Assembly (NCBI RefSeq): GCF_958295425.1 | Contig: NC_081150.1 | Location: forward strand, 7,687,001 to 7,751,000 | Length of the DNA: 64,000 nucleotides | Reading direction: 5' to 3' | Source of the DNA: Solea solea | Taxonomy: Eukaryota; Chordata; Actinopteri; Pleuronectiformes; Soleidae | Shown here: one piece after another, positions 23,761 to 33,782 of the stretch | How positions within the stretch are numbered: position 1 is the first letter of the stretch | How the letters are laid out: every line of letters starts with the position of its first letter | Made by a program: the position numbers and the translations under genes | The notes under the pieces: model-generated | What the model saw: only the letters and a program-made list of their open reading frames with translations | The model's database searches: none | What the model was told of the DNA's origin: nothing

Positions 23761-26475
23761 TATGTATATATATACTATCGTCCTTAATAATGTATATTTA
23801 GTTATGAAAGGATACATTTTTAATGAACTTGTAAAACTTGCCATTTTTACAGTGCACACTGTTAACGATAAGGTCTTAGCGTTTGTAAGTAGTCAGGTGT
23901 GTGTGTGTGTGTGTTGCTTTTGTTCTGAAAGAGTGGCAGCGCAGATAGATGTTTAAAATGTGTCTTTATTAGTCTTCCGTGTAGCGTACACACCGTGACC
24001 TTCACTCTCCATTCCACTGACTCTGCTTGTGTGCTTAGAGAAACTAAATTAGTTGGCCATTTAAAACAACTAGAGGAGAAACAAATCACTAATTTGCAGT
24101 GACTTAACTAAGTGTTGGCCACTGAATGCTTACAGATGTGTCTGTCTTTACTGCACAGTGAAGTCACCACAGGCCTTTAGAACAGTTATTTGAGTTGAAG
24201 AAGCAAAAATGAGTGCAGGCTTTTATGTTACTGTGTATATCTAATTTATATCAATGAGTGTATGAGTATATGAGTGTAATAATATAGAGACGTCTCGCTG
24301 GTGCCGTGATACAGAAAGAGTGGTCTTTGGGGGTAAAAAGGAAATGAAAGTGAAATTAAATTATCAATAAATGCACCTTTACATTTATTTTTCAAATAGA
24401 GCAGATACATGACTCAACTGATAAAAATGTAGACTTGACACAAGCATACAGAGAACAGATGCATACACAAACAACAATTCAAATTGGTTGCCTTGGTGTC
24501 TGGAAAGAAAGGTTCCGCATTAACGAGGTGCACTGCAACCTTTTCAAAGTAGAGACGGAATTTTTCTCCCACATGTGCTCTTAAAAGATGAAGAAACTCA
24601 ACTTAATTAAAAACGAGGTGTTTTGGGGCTAAGGCAGACTCTGAAGATGTTCTGTGGATTAATATTTAATGAAAAGACAAACTGTTATCACTTTATTAAC
24701 CTGGGTCTGTTTCTGATGAGGTCACACACCCTTGTCCTTTCCAGCAACATCACAAAAGCAGCCTTCAGTCTGCCCCAGTCCCCCCAGATAACCTCCGAGT
24801 CCTCAGCTTCAGAAAACCTCTTAGCGTAAAGTGTGTGCTGGCCCCGGTTCCGTGCCACTACCAGAGGGGGACAAAGCTGACACATCCCAAAGTTTGAAGA
24901 GACACAGCTAAGAGCCGCTATGCTGGCGGAATCCACCAGAGTTTCATAATGACTAAGTTTCAAAGTAGATCCTGCTTCTTCTGCTACAGCCGTACAGGGC
25001 TTTGATCTCCCATTCAACCCACCCCCACCATCAACCCCCCCCCCCCCCCACACACTCTGCTGTTTTTCACAAATTCTAATTAGAAGAAAAGATGTGAAGA
25101 GTGCAAAGCTGTACCCCACTTCACGTTGACGACAGACGGAGATGAGCGGCATTTCTAAACCTCTTGCTAATTTAAGAGGCCTCACCTTTTCAACAGAAAT
25201 ATAAAAATCAATATGTTCTTTTCGCTGTGGCATCCAGAGGGGAAGTGTGCAAACTAATGGCTCTGTTTATCGATCAAAGGGGGAATCATATTAATTAATG
25301 TAAATGAGCTCACCCCTGTCTGGAGATAGTGTTGAATTCCATGTCGTTTGCGTTATCAAGCAAAGTGGAAACAACATTCGATAAATGTCAAAAAAAAAAA
25401 AAGGAAAAAAAAAGGTTACCGCGACTGCCCAGATTAATACGAGAACAAAATGTGATGGTCAGGTTATTTGGGGCAGGGCTGACATTTATACCTGCATGGA
25501 TCACACAAGTTGGCATTTGTCTTAGCAAAGAGGATCTTGCCCGGGCTGTTTGTTCTCCTTAATTAACAAGCTTTTTATATACACACACATCTCTCGGATT
25601 TGGATGAGACCAACGTAAATAAATAAATTATAAGCCTGTTTTCATCAGAAAAAAAAAAAAAAGTGCAATGTATTTTAATTAGTTCAGATCACAACAGCGA
25701 ATCAAATAGTTTAGAGAGAAAACTTTTCTTCATGTGCCAAGGACCCATGTGCATTCACATGACCCTGAGTCTTTTTACTGTGGCCTGTTTCCCTGCTCAT
25801 TAGATTCTGTTTTGGCAGATGTTGTTTTCTGACTGCAATCTCATTAGACTTGGAAGCTTTCAATATCAAATGCAGGTGCACAATGCTACATAAACCATTA
25901 ATAATTGAAGGATTAAACTTTTTAAGCCGCTGCCACTAAATTACACTAATACACTAATACAGAATTTAAAAGTAAGCAGAGCCGGAAATAGAGAGGGACT
26001 AAAAACTAGGGATGTTCTGACAGTGCACGGCTTTTAATGAATGGTGCAGCTCTGTTATTTAGGCAAATACAAGTATCGGATCACGACTTGTCGCTGTTTC
26101 TGTTCATAGCTGTGTACCAACCCAGAGGACTCGTCATCCAGGGAAAGGATAGACCAGGCAAAGAAGGATCCACCTGTTGCTCAGAGATGGAAGGTCACAT
26201 TAGTCAGCCTCAGTTTGGGAAAGCCATCCAGTCACAGCGCTGTGACGCGATTGGCCTTCAGACGGTATCGACCCCTGAATTGAGAAGGCTCATGTTGTCA
26301 GTGAAGGGCAGACACATGGCCAGTGAGCCTCTTACCTGCGGTCGAGGATGCCCCGTTACCAGGCAGGTGAGTTCCAGGGTCTCCCCCTCTCTGATGGTGT
26401 ACACTCGCTCCGTGTGTCTCTCCTCCTCAACGTTACACGCATGACCTGAGTGTATAATGCGAACAGTCGGAGGTG
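774..26475 (-). CDS. mdga2: mdga2 partial gene: three internal exons (Ig1 and start of Ig2)
   Basis: This is the span of the visible part of MAM domain-containing glycosylphosphatidylinositol anchor protein 2. Exons read 26475-26336, 18279-18105 and 970-774 on the minus strand. They join in frame (junction phases 0 and 1) into about 170 residues. Family knowledge: MDGA2 is a GPI-anchored neuronal surface protein with six Ig domains, an FNIII-like domain and a MAM domain; it binds neuroligins and blocks neurexin pairing, and the Ig1-Ig2 module encoded here makes the main contact. The residues resemble MDGA2 more than MDGA1, for example [19 protein letters not shown]. The exon with the signal peptide (upstream, beyond 26475) and everything after the start of Ig2 (left of position 1) are missing from view. 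The introns are 8056 and 17134 bases. I am very sure of the family and fairly sure of the paralogue. Confidence 0.93.
3634..3665. repeat. (GT)n microsatellite
   Basis: This is a run of GT dinucleotides with one GA interruption. Confidence 0.9.
5630..5910. repeat. (TA)n compound microsatellite
   Basis: Long TA tracts carry ACAT and GTATAT interruptions, split in two by short unique pieces. Open frames through it encode only Tyr-Ile repeats. Confidence 0.9.
5790..5926. repeat. Palindrome around the TA tract
   Basis: CCAGTCACTGTTTAAGAG followed by TATATAT at 5790-5814 is exactly complementary to 5902-5926. A diverged inner piece (ACTCTTAACAGATCATC) sits in the middle. The arms could form a cruciform, or be the ends of an AT-rich miniature element. 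Confidence 0.8.
6040..6600. repeat. Probable old dispersed-repeat fragment with duplicated motif
   Basis: The motif AGGGAAGCTCGGCTTCCTC near 6068 recurs nearly unchanged near 6332 as AGGGAAGCTCAGCTTCTCTC. The motif is seen in fish repeats, but I cannot name the family and saw no coding capacity. Confidence 0.4.
7060..7260. repeat. Degenerate TTAGGG-like block ending in a TG tract
   Basis: The pattern TCCTCACAAC, GAGGGTTAAG, GGTTAGAATTAGG, CTCACAAAGAATG then a (GT)n tract is a layout common in teleost intronic repeats. It is not a true telomere array, since the TTAGGG units are irregular. Confidence 0.55.
7457..7472 (+). repeat. G homopolymer, 16 bases
   Basis: An uninterrupted G run; its length may be uncertain in assembly. 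Confidence 0.9.
7679..7712. repeat. (AC)n microsatellite
   Basis: About 16 perfect AC units. Confidence 0.92.
8507..8525. repeat. (TG)n microsatellite
   Basis: About nine perfect TG units. Confidence 0.85.
10060..10235. repeat. Degenerate teleost dispersed-repeat fragment
   Basis: CATTCACCCATTCACACAC at the start and TCTTGCCCAAGGACACATC near the end are hallmarks of a repeat often seen in fish introns. The middle is diverged. Class unknown to me. Confidence 0.4.
10523..10554. repeat. (CTATCT)n and CA simple repeat
   Basis: Three to four CTATCT units run straight into a short CA tract. Confidence 0.8.
10880..10995. repeat. Dispersed-repeat fragment
   Basis: The sequence GTCAAGTCAACTTTATTTCT, followed by AGAGCACATTTAAAAACAAC and TTGACCAAAGTGCTTCACAG, is a frequent teleost repeat motif. 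Class not assigned. Confidence 0.55.
13135..13163. repeat. (GT)n microsatellite
   Basis: About 14 perfect GT units. Confidence 0.9.
13416..13430 (+). repeat. C homopolymer, 15 bases
   Basis: An uninterrupted C run. Confidence 0.9.
14440..14522. repeat. Dispersed-repeat end fragment
   Basis: GGATTAATTATCAACTAATC, an A run, then GTCGACGACCAAGATAATC and TTTAGCTGCAGCCC match the pattern of a very common fish repeat with paired ATTAATCGATT-like motifs. Heavily diverged. Confidence 0.4.
15136..15517. mobile_element. Foldback element (non-autonomous DNA transposon type) with long inverted arms
   Basis: The left arm (15136-15287) and right arm (15396-15517) are inverted copies. Both outer ends read AAGGAATACTTCAC inwards, then a GATTTGCAT block, CTCAGTTTCCCCTGAGT, AGAAATATCTTC and CCACCAGTGACACTTGGTCC. 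The left arm has about 30 extra bases. The spacer is GC-richer and non-coding. AATT flanks both ends and could be a target duplication. There is no transposase, so any past movement needed an outside enzyme. The superfamily cannot be settled by eye. Confidence 0.8.
15555..15790 (+). mobile_element. tRNA-derived SINE-like element
   Basis: A pol III A box (TGGCCAAGTGG, 15561-15571) and a B box (AGTTCAAATCC, 15604-15614) are separated by 32 bases, as in a tRNA head. A unique body and a TG-rich tail with AATAAAACTAATACTAAT follow. It lies within 40 bases of the foldback element. Not a functional tRNA: the cloverleaf is not complete. Confidence 0.6.
18105..18279 (-). CDS. mdga2: mdga2 internal exon, C-terminal half of Ig domain 1 (probably coding exon 3)
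   Basis: This 175-base exon encodes 58 residues starting IRWTKTAGS and ending IKSIRVDVY, plus one base of the next codon. It has the Ig core tryptophan (RW), a potential N-glycosylation site (NET), and the second Ig cysteine in [11 protein letters not shown]. The acceptor on the minus strand is TTTTCCCCAG|ATCCG and the donor is CTACT|GTAAGT; both match the consensus well. No open frame of more than 60 residues marks this exon, so it is easily missed by ORF searching. Phase 0 in and phase 1 out match the neighbouring exons. The fit to MDGA2 is very close along its whole length. Confidence 0.95.
22178..22208. repeat. Perfect 13-bp hairpin with 5-base loop
   Basis: CCCTATAGCCATT, loop TCAAC, AATGGCTATAGGG. 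The left flank (GATTGATCAATTAGTTGAC) resembles an old fish repeat, so it may be part of one. Confidence 0.8.
23695..23776. repeat. (TA)n compound microsatellite
   Basis: TA units with ACACA and GTATA interruptions. Confidence 0.9.
23897..23914. repeat. (GT)n microsatellite
   Basis: About nine GT units. Confidence 0.85.
25035..25049 (+). repeat. C homopolymer, 15 bases
   Basis: An uninterrupted C run. It creates a Gly-rich stretch in a chance minus-strand open frame. Confidence 0.9.
26336..26475 (-). CDS. mdga2: mdga2 internal exon, N-terminal half of Ig domain 1 (probably coding exon 2)
   Basis: This 140-base exon completes an alanine codon begun in the previous exon and then encodes 46 residues, from [10 protein letters not shown] to VTGHPRPQ. 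It holds the first Ig1 cysteine in the sequence LELTCLVTG. On the minus strand the acceptor is a long T-run followed by CCCCTCCGCAG, and the donor is CAG|GTAAGAGG, leaving phase 0. The reading frame stays open upstream through the pyrimidine tract, so a methionine there plus leucine and phenylalanine codons imitates a signal peptide. The acceptor and the known domain start argue that this is intron. The real leader should be on a separate upstream exon, which I did not find. The next exon is about 8.1 kb to the left. Confidence 0.95.
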
Positions 26476-27852
26476 CTGCGGAGGGGAAAAAAAAAAAAAG
26501 AAGCACAAATAGTGTTAGCATTCAGGTCATTTCTGTAGGAGTGAATAAAGTAGCACAACAGATGGTATACTGAATAAGAGGCTGCCTCACTTAAAACAAG
26601 CCTCCTTCAAAGCTTCATGGCCATGTTTGAACTGCACACAACAGTGCTCAACTAACCACGTGTGTTTGTAATCGAGTTTGTTCAACTACGTCATTTATTA
26701 ATAAGTACTGATGTGTTGCTATGCAATTTAAGTACATTCCAGAATTTTGAAAGATATCACAGTGAAACCATCATAAATGTCATGTACATTGATGCTGACT
26801 GATGTTACATCACGGACATTCTTCTCAAGTGAGATCGCATGCTTCCTTTTTTTGATTAACTTCTGTTATTTTGAGTCAATATTGAACTCAAAATTTTTCA
26901 TAAGGAAATAGGGGGCAATAGATGAAGTATTTGGCAGAAGCAAAAACCAATTAATATCACTCCACTTAGGATTTGACACCCAATTTTGCATTTTAACCTA
27001 ATTAGCCAGTGTATGAAACGCTCATTTAAATGCAGTGTCAAACAGATGACCAACTGATGATAAGTCAGTAGATGTGACATTTATTTCAGTATCTCTGCCT
27101 ATATTCACGGGTGGTGGAAAACACCAGAATGAGTTCAGAACTTTGTTTAATTACGTGCCAGAAAAGATTGATCACAGAATCGAAAACAAATAAGTGGAAT
27201 TAAAAAAAAAATAAATTAAGCAAGTATACTTTGAAAGAAACTCTGACTCAAAGAAAAATTAATATTTCATAAGTAAATGCCTTGAGGTGATGTTGATACG
27301 ATTTCACAGAAATTCAATATTAGCATAAAATGTACTCCGTTGTCATTAGAGCATATGGAGAGTGGGTGTCCATATTTAAGAGGCAGATATTTCATTTTGC
27401 AACCATCATTTAGCACATTCGTCTTTAGCATAATCTACTAATGAAATGCAATTAGGAATATAAAAATGCCAGAAACGGCGATATGGGCTAATTATATTCA
27501 CTATTTTGCAGCACAAGCACACTGCAGTAAAAGTTTAGGACACACAGCTGGTGGTGCTCCTTCTCCACCACTTAAGAGCGTACAGTGAGAGACAGAAAGG
27601 ACATTGGCACAGCATCAAGCGAAAGACACATGTCGCGGGGGTTAAACAGAGAGGAGGAATGAGTGATCTGCCTAAAAACCCTCACTTCCACTGAGCTGTG
27701 AAAGCGTAGTTGCATGCTACCGGCCCCTGACAATACTAGCATCTGTTAAGCATTTCTTCCCTCTCCAAATTGCATGATTTGTGAAGAGGTTTGGGATGAG
27801 ATGATTTAGAGAGCGGATACAGGATTTGATTAGGAGGAGGAGTACAAATTGG

Positions 27853-27892
27853 TGAGAGGAGAGAGAGAGCGAGAGAGAGTGAGAGAGAGAGA
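27853..27892. repeat. (GA)n simple repeat
   Basis: A purine-only tract of GAGAGA with single C and T interruptions. Confidence 0.85.
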
Positions 27893-28466
27893 AAAATCAG
27901 GCAGAAATCACAAGGACTGCAGTGAGGCTTTCATGTTGGAGCAGCGGCTTCCTGTGTGGGCTTCTCTCAGCAGGCTCAGTTCTACCTCTATCCAGGCTGT
28001 GATGCTAATGAGCGTAGCAACATCCTCCGTGACACTGCAACGAGAGTCTCAGACACAATGTGTCCTTAGCCACATGCTGTAACCACGTGTCCCTCTGTGT
28101 TACCGACTGTGGCATTTGTCTCATTGAGTCTTAAATGAATGTCTCACTTGTCCTGCCTGTCCAAATGCTAAACAGACTGATGCTCACGATGCTAACCAGC
28201 TACTTATAAGAACACGGTTTCATCTCCATTTGGGAAATTCCATAAGGGGCGGGGGGGATAAGGGTTTGAGAATATAAGGCAGCTTCACACAAGGCTGCCA
28301 CTTAAAACAAAAAAGGTTTAGAAACAAGACCCCTGGGCAGTCGCCACACAACGTACTAATGCTATTTACTCCAATGAGCCGGTATCTCTGCAGCATACCA
28401 TTAGTCCTGCAGGGATGTGGAGAAACACTCGTAATTAATGATCGTCTATTGCTATAGCAGCCACTG

Positions 28467-28469
<3 letters not shown>

Positions 28470-28501
<32 letters not shown>
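28470..28501. repeat. (CA)n microsatellite
   Basis: About 16 perfect CA units. Confidence 0.92.
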
Positions 28502-28505
<4 letters not shown>

Positions 28506-29164
28506 TACGCATACTCTTTACACAGAAAACACTTAGCTTGCAGTGACAAAAGCAAACAACCCTCTCTTTAGCATACATAATGAGCACAATAATCTTCTCA
28601 CAGTCACACATATCTTTAGATCTTCCGGATCACTTGGCCCAAAGCGTGAACCAAAAAACCTCCATCATTACGACATAATTTCCTATTTGTTTAGTTTTCG
28701 GGACGCCGCTTGATGCTCTCCAGACGGCAGCAACTCACAGAAAAAAAGATATTTCAGAATGGATAATGAGGCATTAATGTTGTGGGACTTGGGGATACAA
28801 AAAGATACAAAAAGGTCTGAGATGTCAGGGCAGAGGGGATACGGGCGGATGACAAAGCTTTGACTACATCACAGCAGGACATGCACAGTAGGTTATTCCC
28901 CCTTAAAATCACTAATACATCCCATCACATCTTCATTAGACAGACTAGGACTCTCATACTCTGGAAATGTTACAAAAATGTGGGAGGAAAAAAGGTCACA
29001 TTCACTTTTAGATGACGAAAAAAAGAAGTACTGTGGGAAATGGAAATAATGATGTATAAAATTGAATTAAATGAGGAAAAACATTTTACAGAGGCCTCGT
29101 TTGTGCTCTGTGAATTTTCTGATTCAACTATTTTACTTCACACACCTTATACTGGATGTCTAGT

Positions 29165-29580
29165 CTTCAGAGATGGAAGAAGTATTTACATTTAAGTAAA
29201 AAGCAGAGGAAGCAGAGCGCACAAAAATACTCTGCAACCATGTCAAAGTTGCGTATTTAACGCTTAAAGGTGCCCTGTGGTGTGTTCTTGCAAATGACAA
29301 TTTAGATTTACGGCAACAAAATGCTCAGTGTCTTTGAAGTCGTTTCTTTCTCAGTTAAGACGCTGATTCTAAAATATTTTTATTACTGCTGCTGTCGGTG
29401 GTGCAATGCATTCACTAAGTGTCTCAGTGAATTACCACCAGCAACAGCCAATTACCACATGAGCCTAAAAACAGCAAGAGGATGTGAACTGAGCCATCTA
29501 AGATTGAGTGTGTGTGTCCACAACATTTGAACACACTGGTCTCAGCATTGCTCTGTAGCCACACTTCTATGTGGAATCTG
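29165..29580. repeat. Old dispersed-repeat fragments
   Basis: AGATGGAAGAAGTATTTACA with TTTAAGTAAAAAGCAG, then AAAGGTGCCCTGTGGTGTG, resemble two repeats frequent in fish introns lying end to end. Diverged; family names not assigned. Confidence 0.4.
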
Positions 29581-32500
29581 GTAAGGGAAAAAATAAGAAT
29601 TAAATGAACTAAATTACCCATTCATAGCGTCAACACATATAATAAATCACATTACTGGAATATTATTTCTAACGACTGAGGTAATTTCGACCACTTTAAG
29701 TAGTTGCATGTTTAAGGTCAAATAATCAATAGTCCCTGGCTTTTCCTTCTGTCATTAGGAGGTTAAGTCCAAAAGAAAATGAAATGTTAAGTGAGTGGTC
29801 ATGTAGGTTGAGCAGTCGAGCAGAGGTTCATTTGGGAGCAATGAGCGAAATAAAACTATTCAATTGGTGGCACATTTGGATGTTAATTGGATGCTTCCTC
29901 TCGTCGCGCGTGCTAGTTGCAGAAGTGGCATTGGCTTAAGACGCACATCCGTCACCAACGCTGAGGAAAAAATCCATGCTTCATATTGAGTGGATCTTTA
30001 TACTTTAGTCAAACCAATGCACAGTTATTCTAACATCACTTATTTGCTCCACAGCGTTCGTTGAACAAATGTTGTCATGAACCTGTGGTTGAAGACATCA
30101 CATTTGCATTAATGTATATACTGTTACTCCCCTGTACTTCTCCCATTCAACCATGTGCAGGCAAATACATTACACTCACACACAGCTTCCTGATTGCTAA
30201 AAGTTTCTTCTTCTTTTTTTTTTTTAAATAAGAGGTGGAGCAGGAGCTGTATTTTATGTACACGTCTTGAGTGCACAGTGCATCCTTGTGTTGAAGGAGC
30301 AGCTCGCAGTGCAGAGTCTAGCCTTCCTTCGACTCAGTCGGGGACATGTAGACGGCTTTATCTCTGACCGCCAATGGATATTAAATTGGATTTGGCTAAA
30401 AGCAGTCTTGTCACCACAGTTCTGGAGTGCCTGAGTGGCAGAGAGGGTTCTTGGCAATGAGGAGAGGCTCTAAATTTGACAAACAAATTAATGTGTAAAA
30501 AAAAAATAACCCCCCCCCAAAAAAAACCTAACAGCTGTGGCTTGTTGTCGCTGTGGGCTTAATGTTCACAGACCAACCCCTGAGGACAACTTACCATATC
30601 CTGCTAGTTTTCTGGCTCCACAATCATCTGCTTAGGATGGGCCAAGATGATAGTGAAAAACATACAGTATGTGATATGCACAGAAGAGAAAATATAGTGT
30701 TCAGAATGACAACACACTCATTATTGATTCCCATGGCCAAACCTCTGGAAATACATTTCCTAGAGGTTATAAAAGGGCCGAGGCTGAAAAAGCCAATTTC
30801 AGCGGTTTGATTTAACGGCACAATGCCAGCCTTAAACAGCTTAGTGATAACAAGGAAACAAGTTCAGCATTAGTCCGACAAGTCAGCGCTGTCATATTTG
30901 ATGTTTGCCATATGCTTTCAGAATAATAGGTTTTTGAAAAAGATTGTTGGAGACACATTCATGCACATTTCAAACACAACCCTTTGTTGTTCATCTTAGG
31001 GAAAATGTAATGTTTCACCCACTCAAACCAGACATCTGTCCCCACTCTGCACTGTTCACACAAGAAAAAAAGATGTTCATACAAACTGAAACACCAAAGC
31101 ACCATAGAATCAGCTTCATAATCAGCTTAACATTTTTCAATTCTTATATGGCCTATTTGTTTTCCTTTTTAATAAAGGAAAAAATGAAAACCACAACATT
31201 ACCAACGGTCTCACCAGACTGGTCACATGTTACTATTTATGGTCTCAATATAACGCATTAGCAGCAGTAACAGTTTTTTGTGTGTTTGTTTTGGCTACGT
31301 TCGGACAGCAAACGGTTCCCCACTGACACATCCGCCAGACACAAAGCAACCTTATTTTTCATCAACCCCATGTTTTGATCAGCAAACTCCTGAGGGGTAT
31401 AGCTGGCACTACACCTGCCCAAATGCTCTACTTTATCCGCCTGCTAGTTGCTTAATCTGTCAGCGCTTACCACAGCTTATCAGGTGTGAACAGCTGCCCG
31501 GTTCCACTGAAAACCAGCTGAATGTGAGAGTGAACCGAAATTAACTAGGGAGAAATACAGAAAACTCTCCGCACGTCCATCACGTGTGGCATTTTTTCCT
31601 GATGAAATCGAATGTATTTCTTAATAAAAAAACAAACAAACGTCCGTTTGATTTAACATATTTCAAGATAATCATGTTGCACAATGCACATCCATATGAC
31701 TGATATTATGGTTAAAAACAGTATTGGCTCACATGGTGCAGTGCACCGCCATTCCAGGGCAAATTAAATGGATTTTAACATTCAAAATACGTAAACACGC
31801 TCCATTACCAGAGGCAACACATATTGAAATCTGTTATTTTCCTGTTCATTCCTGACGCTTCACACTTCTAGAAAATGGACGCATAAACTATACCCGGTCC
31901 ATCCTGCAGTATAATTGAGAAGCAACCCATCCATGAGGTCATCCATGTGTGTAAAGCCTTGAAATGGTTTGCCAGCAGCACATGCATATTATTATATCAG
32001 GCATTGTCAGAGCGTATTGATTACACACTGTAATGCACTTGCATGTACTCCAGGGCCTACACTGTTATTGTAAACGAGATTCTGTATGGATCCAGCTTCA
32101 GCACAGATCGTCTATCACCCAGTGTGCACTGCAGAGGTGAAAAACACATAAGAAGCAGAGGATGCTGCATCACACGGAACACAACATGCTTGTCCACTTT
32201 GGCTGTAAGAGTCGACAGTCATTAAAATCAAGAGGGAAATGTCAGGTGGTCCTTTACTGGAAAAAACAGAGCAAACAGAATTGTAATTTCCATGTTTAAT
32301 TAGATTTTTCTGAATCAGTGAGTACTGCTTTATTCAACATGCAACTTCGGTAACACATTGCACAACAAGAGGACACTAAAGGCCATTGCAATGAAGGATA
32401 TGCCTAATAAGTATCAGCAGTAACCATAGCAACTGAGCTTGATTTAATAAAGGGCTGCAAAAATAGTGGAAGCCAAAACAATCTTTGACATATGCACTCT

Positions 32501-32839
32501 CACATTCTTAGAGAAAGACTACCCTCTTTCTTAAAGGGACACAACCAAGGTCACAACATCGGTTAGGTTAGTCATGAGCTGATGTACAGAGGAGTAGTTT
32601 CACATAAAGATAGAGAAACACCTTTCCTTTTCAAGAACAGCCTCGGATTTCAGGTGGAATTACAGTCGTATCTACTCACATACTGAAACACCTCCATTCG
32701 TCCAGCTCACATGATTTGCGCCAAACCTATGGTAGAGGGGACCTTTCCTTTGTCCAATTATTCAGTGGACATGGGCCACTAAAGCATAACATAACGATCC
32801 ACATCTGTGGCAGCTCTCAGGGGGGCTATTTATAGTTGA

Positions 32840-32842
32840 GCA

Positions 32843-32873
<31 letters not shown>

Positions 32874-33170
32874 CCTGTGCAGCTATTCTTTTAAGGACAC
32901 AGCTTTGACTTCCATCCATTTGGACAACCGTAACAAAGCCTTATCCCTGACCTTAACCATAACCAGTTACTACTGACAATAACCTTAACCTAACCGTCTT
33001 AGCCTGAAACGATACAGTTCCTCAGAAAAGAGGTTCTTCCTCATTAGGACCAGATAAGGTCTACTGGTCCTGACAAGATTAGTGTTTATGCCAAAAAAAA
33101 AAGTCATAAAGAGGCAACTCACACACACACAGTCAAATCTTGCTGTGTGTGTGTGTGTGTGTGTGTTCGT
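32840..33170 (-). repeat. Microsatellite-flanked TTAGGG-like repeat, copy B
   Basis: A CA tract (32843-32871), a unique-looking block with CCATCCATTTGGACAACCG, a CCTTAACCATAACC block, CCTCATTAGGACCAG and a final TG tract (33144-33166). It is an inverted copy of the element near 48.6 kb: GTCCAAATG, AGTCAA, TCCTTAAA, AGCTGC and GGTCCTAATGAGG appear in the same order on opposite strands. Confidence 0.65.
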
Positions 33171-33408
33171 ATAAAATTGGACCAGTGTGAACCTGCTAAA
33201 GCCCTGCTGAGATGGAAGCAGAGAAAAGCGAGATGACTGTCAAAGGTGGAGGTTGAAGGCGGGAGACTTAGAGGACAGATTCATCTTTGCTCCAACACTT
33301 CAACACTGCACAGCAGGGTTTAGGGAGCTCCACTGCATACAGCTGCATCCATTATGTCCACGCATGCTTGATGTCATTCAAGCCATCTTGAGAAAAAGGG
33401 ACACAGAT

Positions 33409-33441
33409 GTCCATGCGCCGGGTTTTATTCGGCGCATGGAC
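33409..33441. repeat. GC-rich 12-bp hairpin
   Basis: GTCCATGCGCCG, loop GGTTTTATT, CGGCGCATGGAC. Perfect pairing over 12 bases, in AT-rich surroundings. Confidence 0.8.
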
Positions 33442-33713
33442 TAAATCCGATTAGCAGGTATTTGTTTTTTATACTCCAAATCAAGTGTTGGGGGTTAATG
33501 CTGATGTGCTGTGAGGTGTTTGGCTGAAGGCAGTGCTGTGACAGTGTCGTGGCTGTCCAAGTGTGCTGAAGCCTGCAGCCTTTGTCACCTCACCGATGCC
33601 AAAGGGAGAAGAGACACAGCTTAGCCCGCTGCCTACACACAACACACGAGAATCACAACAACCAAATCAAACGTGTTTTACATTCAGCAAAATTAAATGC
33701 ACATAAATCCTTT

Positions 33714-33739
33714 ACACACGCGCACACACACACACACTC

Positions 33740-33776
<37 letters not shown>

Positions 33777-33782
33777 TATACA
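33714..33782. repeat. (CA)n and (TA)n compound microsatellite
   Basis: A CA tract passes directly into TA with one TGTA interruption. Confidence 0.9.

Larger units (their letters stand above)
18280..26335 (-). other. mdga2 intron of 8.1 kb
   Basis: This intron separates the two halves of Ig1 (phase 0). It holds a perfect hairpin at 22178-22208, TA and TG microsatellites at 23695-23914, and a 15-base C run at 25035-25049. Open frames such as 19602-20132 and 24688-25233 have no recognisable domains, codon bias or homology, and I read them as chance. Confidence 0.75.

Noticed and set aside
24688..25233. Longest open frame in the window, 181 residues on the minus strand.
   Set aside because: It runs through a C homopolymer, giving poly-Gly, has no recognisable domain or codon bias, and lies in an mdga2 intron.
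26037..26444. 135-residue plus-strand open frame.
   Set aside because: It is antisense to the 26336-26475 mdga2 exon over its end, and is a shadow of that exon plus intron.
26476..26521. Methionine and LFVLLFFFFP-like stretch just before the first mdga2 exon, resembling a signal peptide.
   Set aside because: It is the translated pyrimidine tract and CAG of the splice acceptor. The known protein joins an alanine codon split by an intron at this point.
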